This document shows positions 38,675 to 45,000 of a DNA stretch of 45,000 nucleotides, one piece after another. Source of the stretch: Botryococcus braunii (taxonomy: Eukaryota > Chlorophyta > Trebouxiophyceae). Position 1 is the stretch's first letter; each line of letters begins with the position of its first letter. Both the position numbers and the translations under genes were made by a program. The notes beneath the pieces were generated by a model. That model searched no databases. It saw only the letters and a list, made by a program, of their open reading frames with translations, and was not told the origin of the DNA. Location of the stretch: positions 52,096-97,095 of the forward strand of contig KV908602.1 in NCBI GenBank assembly GCA_002005505.1, read 5' to 3'.

Positions 38675-39608
38675 TGGGGTACAAAAGACCAGCCCAATGT
38701 TCAAGGGCTTGAACCCAAATGTTTCAAGCAAGTCAAACCCGGCGAGCGGCCAGCTGGCGACCCACAGCAGCCGCAATAATGAAACTGACCCGACGAATGA
38801 CAAAATATCCCTCCACATCTTCTTGAGCAATGATGGCTTGGTTCAAAAGCCCCTGGAGCTCCACCGTGCCACTAGCTCGAGCCTCTGCAACAAGGCCAGC
38901 GCATCAGCATGCAACCCTCCAAATGCTTCAAAAGCGAAGGCGTGGAAGGCCACAGGCGGTTGCTGACGCGACAGCAAGACAGCATAGCGGGTTTGCTTGC
39001 CTTGAGCGGCGCTCGCGGCAGCCCCACCTGGCACAAAGTGCTGCATGTTGGCCACGGTGAGTGGTGATGAGCCCACGATGTCGATATACAGATCGCGAGC
39101 CTCCTCCCACGCATGGAGGCGGAGGTCTGCGCGACGGCACTCCTGGCCAGGGACAGGGGTGGGAAAGGCGGGTTCCCGGGTGACGCGCTGACGAGCAGAG
39201 GTAAGGACTGCGTCGAGGCCGTTACGAACGGAGTAATGGCGTCCGACAATTGCCACACCCCCCCCGAGGTACAGTGTGGTCGCCCCAGACATCCAACGTT
39301 GGATGTCTGTTAACTCCCTCAAGCAACCCCGCATTGGGAGCCATGCTGCAAGATGGGGATCAAGAGCTGGTAATGAAGGCGGCAACGGAACGACTCAGCA
39401 GGCATCGTCTGCTGCAACTGGGGAACTGGGAGCGCCAGCAACCAATCAGACGCTCCCGGCTGTGTAAGGGATTGGAGCACAGCACGGTCGCGATCCGAGC
39501 GAGCAGGGTCATCAAAACCCTGCCGGTACGCGCGCCGTTACAAGGGTTTGAAAAGCCGGGCTTGCACTTTGGTACGGACAAAATCCGGATCCTTAAAGAG
39601 CGCCGCAC
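38675..39608 (-). mobile_element. Retrotransposon copy 2, 5'-truncated
   Basis: About 930 bp closely matches the 3' part of copy 1, from the region before the zinc knuckle through the endonuclease to the 3' end. Homology stops at about 39608. Compared with copy 1 it keeps the open CATTACCAG where copy 1 has a stop, but it carries 23 extra bases near 38860-38885 that shift the C-terminal frame. At 39287-39308 it holds a perfect 22-bp palindrome absent from copy 1. Confidence 0.88.
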
Positions 39609-39633
39609 TCTGGGACAAGGAAGGAAGGAAATA

Positions 39634-40563
39634 TTACATCCATGACCAGCCATTAATGCAAACATCAGTCATATGCCTATGACTGATATATGCGTTCCAG
39701 TAGCCGCACCTCTTCAAATTGATACCCATATTGCCGACCTGCTCTCCTCCACTCCCTTTGTTATCGTTGATATTCTTCCTTAACGAAGGGCTTTCGAAAT
39801 CTACCTTGATCCTTACGCCGTACGCGCAATTTGATTCCCCCCCCCCCCCCCAAAAAAAAGTCGTCCATCCTTCGTTCCTGAGTGCCAATGCATGGGGCAG
39901 CAATGCTGGCCTCCCTGCTCGTTGTTTGGTGGTCAAGTCGTCGTCCATGGTGATTTTAAAGCTCTGCCGCAATGATTTTGACTTCTTGAATGCGGCGTGC
40001 TTTGCTGCAATGCTTGCAAAACGTATTAGAATTTTATTAGAATTCGCGGACGCTTTGCCTTCTTGTCAAACTTGCCCAACCTCTGAGTCTCCTCAATGCG
40101 TAAAGCTCCAAAGAGGGACTTAACTTCAGTTATCTGCGCCTACCCGATGCTCTCCTCCACTCCAAAAGGGAGGGCGTTTGGAGACATTATGGTTTTCTCC
40201 AGAGCATCATTCTGGATTCCAGCGTTGCCAGACCAATTCATCCCGCGCCCTCATGGTTTCCTCAACTGTAGCTTGATTAGAAGCTATCTGCGCGTGAATT
40301 ATCGGTTGAAACGCCTCGAAAAGATTTTTGGTGATCGCTGGTGTGGCGGCTGCTATCACACCATGTCCATGCTCGGTCATAAACTTTGTGGGTTCTGTGC
40401 GAACCATTGCGGGAAGTTGCTCCAAGGCACTAATGTTGTTATCAATTGCCTTCAGAACATCCTTTAATGTTGGTTCTTCCTCCATCTGTGACAGCCCCAG
40501 TGGTGATCGATCTGCACAGGTCGGCTTTGTGCCTTGTTCAATAGCATCTGAGGAGGGCCCTTA
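39634..40563 (-). pseudogene. Retroelement ORF1/gag-like relic, frameshifted
   Basis: Three open pieces in different frames follow each other on the minus strand. 40560-40207 is acidic and helical (MEEEPTLKDVLKAIDNNIS and on). 40133-40037 reads EVKSLFGALRIEETQRLGKF then RPRILIKF. 39972-39634 contains DDDLTTKQRAGRPALLPHA then LRNEGWTTFF. The order resembles nucleic-acid-binding ORF1 proteins of L1/Tx1-type retroelements (helical region, then a basic RP-x-I-L-x-K-F strand, then a DLT..QRA helix). The family assignment is tentative; the broken state is clear. Confidence 0.6.
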
Positions 40564-40739
40564 GGACTACCAGAGGAAGGTAACATCATTGCGAGGCTGC
40601 GATCCCTGCGAGGCGAGGCGGAGTTCCAATGCCCAGGTTATTACTCCTGCCACTACTACTAACTACTACTCACTACGCCGGCTATGGTGACTTGGCCACA
40701 GCCACGTCTGTGGCTGACCCCCCTTATCCCCCCCCCCCT

Positions 40740-40880
40740 CCTCTTCCCCTTTTCGTTTGCTCCGCTGTGTTTTTGATCTTCGTTTGGCCACCTCTTGTGG
40801 TCCGTTTTTCATAGTTTCGGCTTGTGTGTGTGTTGTGGACATCTCATCATGCCCTAGTGGCTGGACAGATGTAACTTCTT
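40740..40880 (-). repeat. Dispersed repeat copy B, possibly once protein-coding
   Basis: Partner of the copy at 34591-34696. On the minus strand it is open (EEVTSVQPLGHDEMSTTHT, then NGPQEVAKRRSKTQRSKRK). It ends about 180 bp upstream of the ORF1-like relic in the same orientation and may belong to the same dead element. Confidence 0.6.
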
Positions 40881-40885
40881 CCAGG

Positions 40886-40975
40886 TGGATGGATGGATGG
40901 ATGGATGGATGGCGGGATGGATGGATTTAAAGAATAATGGGTGGATTCTTGTGCATGATGGATGGATTTAAAGAA
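40886..40975. repeat. (GGAT)n with a 50-bp tandem duplication
   Basis: GGATGGATGGATGGATGG with one CGGG interruption, then GGATGGATTTAAAGAA(T/C)AATGGG repeated twice. Confidence 0.85.
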
Positions 40976-41540
40976 CAATGGGGAATTTTTAAGGTGAGGG
41001 GGTTTTGGGGGGAGGATTTTTTCAACTCCTGCCACCACTACTCACAAGGAGTAGTAGGCCGCAGACTCGGTTGGGTCGCCCAATCTGAGATGGGGCATCC
41101 TCCCATTTCCCTATGCGCCTTCCGCAACGGTTTCGTCCGCCTTGCGGCCCACATCTGTTTCCCGTCATAATTCCAGTAAATGTGACCCTATGTGATCATG
41201 TTGGGTCGCCCCTTTCACCGTGCTACCGGTAATGTTGTTCATGTCTTCCTTTGTTCGGCCGCGGCAAGGAGTCCCCGCGTATTTCCTTCCCCTTCTCTGC
41301 ATCTTATCATTCTTCATTCATCATGTCCTCTGGGCTGCAATTGATGTAATTCCTCTTCCTTCCTTCCTTCCCGCCGCGTTGCCAGGCAACCGTCCATCGG
41401 TAAAATGTGTCGTGGCACGCTCGTTGGGCTGATTGCTGGCTGGGCAGGGTGCAGAAAAGAGGGTCGTGGTGGAAAATGGGAAGGGTCAGCAGGCTAGATC
41501 GGTTCGGTAGATTGATCTAACAAGATCCGTCGCCGGACCG

Positions 41541-43397
41541 ATGGAGAGGGTCCCGGCAATTTGTGATATGGACGCAAAAGTTCACTATCAAGGACTTATG
41601 GATCCAGGATGGAGGCAGTGGCCAGCCAAAGTTGATGGACTGGATAACTTTGTGGATGGCGTGCCTGGCTTCGCGGGACCGAGGGTTGCGAAGGCACCTC
41701 TGCCCGCTGCAGCTCCAGGTTCTAGTCAGACGGTGAGAGAATGGTCTCAAACTTCCTTCATTTTCGGCGTCGATGAGGAATTTTGGGGGCATCCTATCCC
41801 GTGGTCCCTGTGTGATGAACGACTCCAACGTTCCGTTCTCTCCGGCCCAGCGCTTTGCATATATTGGTAGCCAGGGGTGTCGAGTGGACCCTTCATGTGC
41901 CTTGGTTTCAGAAGGCTGGAGTCAGGGTTGTCGGGCCTGCTACTTCTAACCGTTTCGACCGAGGCGGGTGGACTCTCGTTCCTGGAGACGTCCGTTCTTT
42001 GATGTCTGCACCTGTTTGAGCAAGATCCCATTTTGTCAGGGAAAATCCTCTTTTCCAGGGGGAATTGCCCCAGTACTGTGTGGGAAATGTTGTGATGATG
42101 TTCTCCCAGGCGCAGCGCCTTGGCTAGGCTAGCACTTGATTCAGGTATGCCTTTAAACGTTGCTGACCACAGCCTGGGAACTGTGCAGTTGCCGCCAGGA
42201 TACTGGGATGCAAAGAATACAGATGTGCTACCTCTTCTAAACATGGGGCATGTTTCGCCTGCAAACAATGGGCAAAGAGGAGGGAGTTTCCTCGTCCAAC
42301 CGCCCAGTCTTCTGCAGAGCATGCCTGCCATGCAAGGGGGCCGAGTGCCTCTCGCTTGGCCTGGCCCCCCACAAGCGCTCACGCTCCATAACTTAGGCTT
42401 TCCCAGCGAGGAGTGGGATCCTGGGGAGAGCAGTGGTGGTGGACCTCTTCCCCCTTCTGGTTCTGTAGCCACTGGAAATGCTCATGATGAGGCCCTTTGT
42501 CACAGGGAAAAGAACCGCAAGGTAGGGATTCCTAGAACAGCATACACCAGCCTGTCTGCGCCGTCTTATGTACTGGGGTGTCGCTGATGTTCAGGCATGC
42601 TGGTGTCTTGGCCTTCTGCTCTTCCTCCGCTTAAGGGCTTGCCATGTGGTGAAGTTAGAGATATTCCAGCCTGTTTATGCCCTTTCGCTCGAATAGTCCT
42701 GGGGTTGTTGTGCAGTTGCGTAAACGTCTCGGAATCAGAGTTTGGATTTTGAGGGGAATCACACTTTGTTTTGTCTGAGAAAAAGGGGCGATGGTGCCCA
42801 GCAAGACCTACATTGTTGGGGCCAAGGTGAGGGCCCTAGTGAGTTTAGGTGCTTGACAAGTAGACTTTGTGCTGTGACAGGCACAACGGAAGTTCCGCGA
42901 GCGACAGAAGGCCAAGCTGGCTGAGAGCGAGGCGAAGGTTATGGAGCTGACATCAGAATTGGATCGATTAAAGATGCAGCTGGTGAGTTGGTTGTACCGT
43001 ACAGTTCCCGATCGAAACTTGTAGATGGCACGCACCTTCGAAAGCTGTGATAGATAATCACATCAGGAAAGGGATGGTTTGTCAGATAAGACTCCAGAAT
43101 CACATCAGGCAAAAGATGGTATTGCCCCACTATCTTGGGGTTTCACAGGGACGGTACCTTACAGAATGAGCAGGAGAAGGCCAAAGGCGAGGGGAGTAGA
43201 GTAAGCGTTTGCTGGTGGCGAGTTGCCCAATGGCAGAGTCTGCATTCCCAGGTTTGATGCACAAAAGCCAAAGGGAAGTTGGCTCTCGGGCTTTTGGGAA
43301 AAAGGTCCAGAGTTCAGCCAGGAAGGGTCCGATCCACTGGCACCAATCCCCCCCCCCTTCCTATCTCTCGTGCATGCGTGTGTGTTCGTGCGGGTGG

Positions 43398-43466
<69 letters not shown>

Positions 43467-43949
43467 GTTCACAATCCCCCTGGCCCTTGTCTCTCCACCT
43501 CACTGTCATTCCTCCCCAATGCCTTATTTGGTTTTTGTATAACCTTATCGTAGTCTGATTGATGGGAAGTTCGCGGCTGATTGGCAGCTGCATGTAGAAA
43601 CTGCTGGAGGTAACTGTGTCTTGGCAGACTTGTCAAGACGGCCCAACAGTACTGAAGGGGGTCGGAGGAGAGATGGCGGTGGGCAGATTCGCTGAAGATG
43701 TGTCAAATCACATGTGTCTGTTGTTAGCTAAACCCTGATTGTCACTGAGGGCGTCGCCATCTTGTTGGACAGTCAGCTGTGGAGACACGGAATTCTATTC
43801 TGGAGAAGGTGGTGGCGATGAGGTTGCAAGATGCCGTACCAGGTCCTGCGACAGATGTGGCCGAGCCCGCGTCTACAACCTCAGATCGCAGCTCGCTGGA
43901 CAGGTTGACTGTGACTGTCAAAAAAGGTACGCACAGTCGGGCAGCCTGA
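41541..43949 (+). CDS. Probable bZIP transcription factor
   Basis: Proposed exons: 41541-41866, 42110-42521, 42881-42982, 43165-43200, 43628-43678 and 43773-43949 (1104 nt, 367 aa). The DNA-binding part is the firm call. Exon 2 ends REKNRK at a GTAGGG donor and exon 3 opens AQRKFRERQKAK, giving the bZIP signature N-x7-R across the intron. A zipper of heptad-spaced L, V, L, L follows (KLAESEAKV, MELTSEL, DRLKMQL). The AQR-F-R pattern recalls AP-1/YAP-type basic regions. The N-terminal half is Pro/Gly-rich without a known domain, and the C-terminal part is Ser/Thr/Ala-rich. Exon 1, its donor (41867), and exons 5-6 rest on open phase and splice signals only. An alternative donor at 41733 does not fit the phase. 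It would act in the nucleus; targets are unknown. Confidence 0.68.
43397..43465. repeat. (TG)n microsatellite in a bZIP intron
   Basis: About 33 pure TG units in the intron between proposed exons 4 and 5. Confidence 0.95.
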
Positions 43950-45000
43950 AGTTTCCGGCTCTGATGGGTCCCCCAAGGCGGTGGTTGTGGAGACCACTTT
44001 CGGTGGTTAAAGTGCCTCATGGTGCATGCCAATTTTATGAACGCCAAGGGTGCATGAGGGAAGCTTCTGGAAGCACACTGTGAGGGCAGCAGGCACGCTC
44101 GCGTCTGCTGTGGGAAGCATGAATGGACTTTGAAGGAGACCTTGGGCCATAGCTTGAGTAGAGGTGCCCTGGTACAACAAGATGGCGTGTATGTTTTGAT
44201 ATGATTTTAGGGCCTTTCTACTTGTCTAGTAGTATTTCAAGAGCGTTTCTGGTTGCCTGCTGGCATTACAGGGCCTGTGGAACAATATGCTGCCGCTACG
44301 CACGAAGTAATGCAGCTGATGCCTGACCTTGGCTGAAGCCGTCAAATGGCAATGGAGTTTTGAGGGGGATGCTTGGCCTTTTAAGGTGGTATGATGATGG
44401 ATTTGGGTGCTGAGGATGGAGGCCTAGAATCTGGGAGTGGGGTTAGCAAGTGCAGCAATGCCTTGGTTCATGTGCCGTGTCCTCTGTGGCACTGTGGCTT
44501 TGGGTACCTTCTCAGCTACAGCTAGAGCTGAAGGCTGAACCTGTAGCGGTAGCCATAGCTGTAGCCGTCGCTTTCGGCTTTGTGGAGAACCCTCCCTGAA
44601 CAGACACACGAGTGACCTTACGTGCATGCGCACGCGCACACACACACACAGGGGGGAGGGAGGGGGGGGGAGGGGGGGAGAGAGAGACAGAGAGAGAGAC
44701 GGAGAGAGAGAGAGAGGGGGGGGAGAGAGGTTCTGTCATGCCCGCACGCCACGCACCCACGCAAAGACTCCCATGTAAGGACGCGCTGTCTCCCCCACCC
44801 CCACCCCCCTCGGCGCAAAACAACCGAAACCCACCTGCCCATCCATTCCCAGGCAGCGGTTTTGTGGGGCAGGAAGAGGATAGGCCCGGTGAAGTGTAGT
44901 GTGCTGTGCTGTGTGAAAAGTGAAGTGGAAAGGTGTGTTGTGTGGAAGTGACATGGAGAGGTGTGCGGTGTGGAGGTCAAGTGGAGAGATGTGCGATATA
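43950..45000. other. GA/GT-rich flank, no gene established
   Basis: Contains a hexamer-like GCTGTA/GCCATA stretch at about 44517-44572 after an acceptor-like TTCTCAG, open for 28 codons (LQLELKAEPVAVAIAVAVAF and on), which could be a further exon of the bZIP gene. G-runs and GA repeats lie at 44651-44728, and GTGAAGTG-type repeats run to the window end. Confidence 0.4.

Overview
The window is nuclear DNA from a eukaryote with intron-rich genes (10 introns in SDHA, 8 in LANCL, 4 in a pectin-acetylesterase/NOTUM gene), GT-AG splice sites and very dense microsatellites. The SDHA and LANCL proteins read closest to plant and green-algal forms, so a green-lineage alga is likely. A prasinophyte-like alga with a repeat-swollen genome is my guess, not a proven identification.

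Layout: 1-5.3 kb shows no gene, only short tandem duplications, palindromes and one (CA)n. At 5.8-11.6 kb on the minus strand lies a five-exon secreted carboxylesterase of the pectin acetylesterase/NOTUM family. It carries a huge Pro/Ser/Gly-rich insertion, including ten 18-residue repeats, between the catalytic Asp and His. At 12.48-22.26 kb on the plus strand is a complete 11-exon succinate dehydrogenase flavoprotein gene (633 aa), divergent from the esterase across about 0.9 kb. At 22.3-26.35 kb I see no gene. At 26.35-33.0 kb on the minus strand is a complete nine-exon LanC-like gene (424 aa). From 34.5 to 40.9 kb is a transposon block: a nearly full-length but broken non-LTR retrotransposon with a restriction-like endonuclease, a second 5'-truncated copy head-to-tail with it, a retroelement ORF1-like relic, and two copies of another repeat. 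At 41.5-43.95 kb on the plus strand is a probable bZIP transcription factor. The last 1 kb is GA/GT-rich with no supported gene.

All splice models were built by hand. Each exon was joined so that the phase closes and the family motif is restored across the junction. SDHA and LANCL close perfectly over their whole length. The esterase closes too, but its long last exon could hide an in-frame intron. The bZIP ends are the least certain.

The most striking theme is local tandem duplication of 20-150 bp segments. It fills introns (26-, 44-, 53- and 55-bp arrays), builds coding sequence (the 54-bp repeat of the esterase), covers a stop codon, and has copied exon-intron junctions into neighbouring introns at several places in two genes. 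This looks like a process of intron and protein expansion and is the observation I would follow up first.
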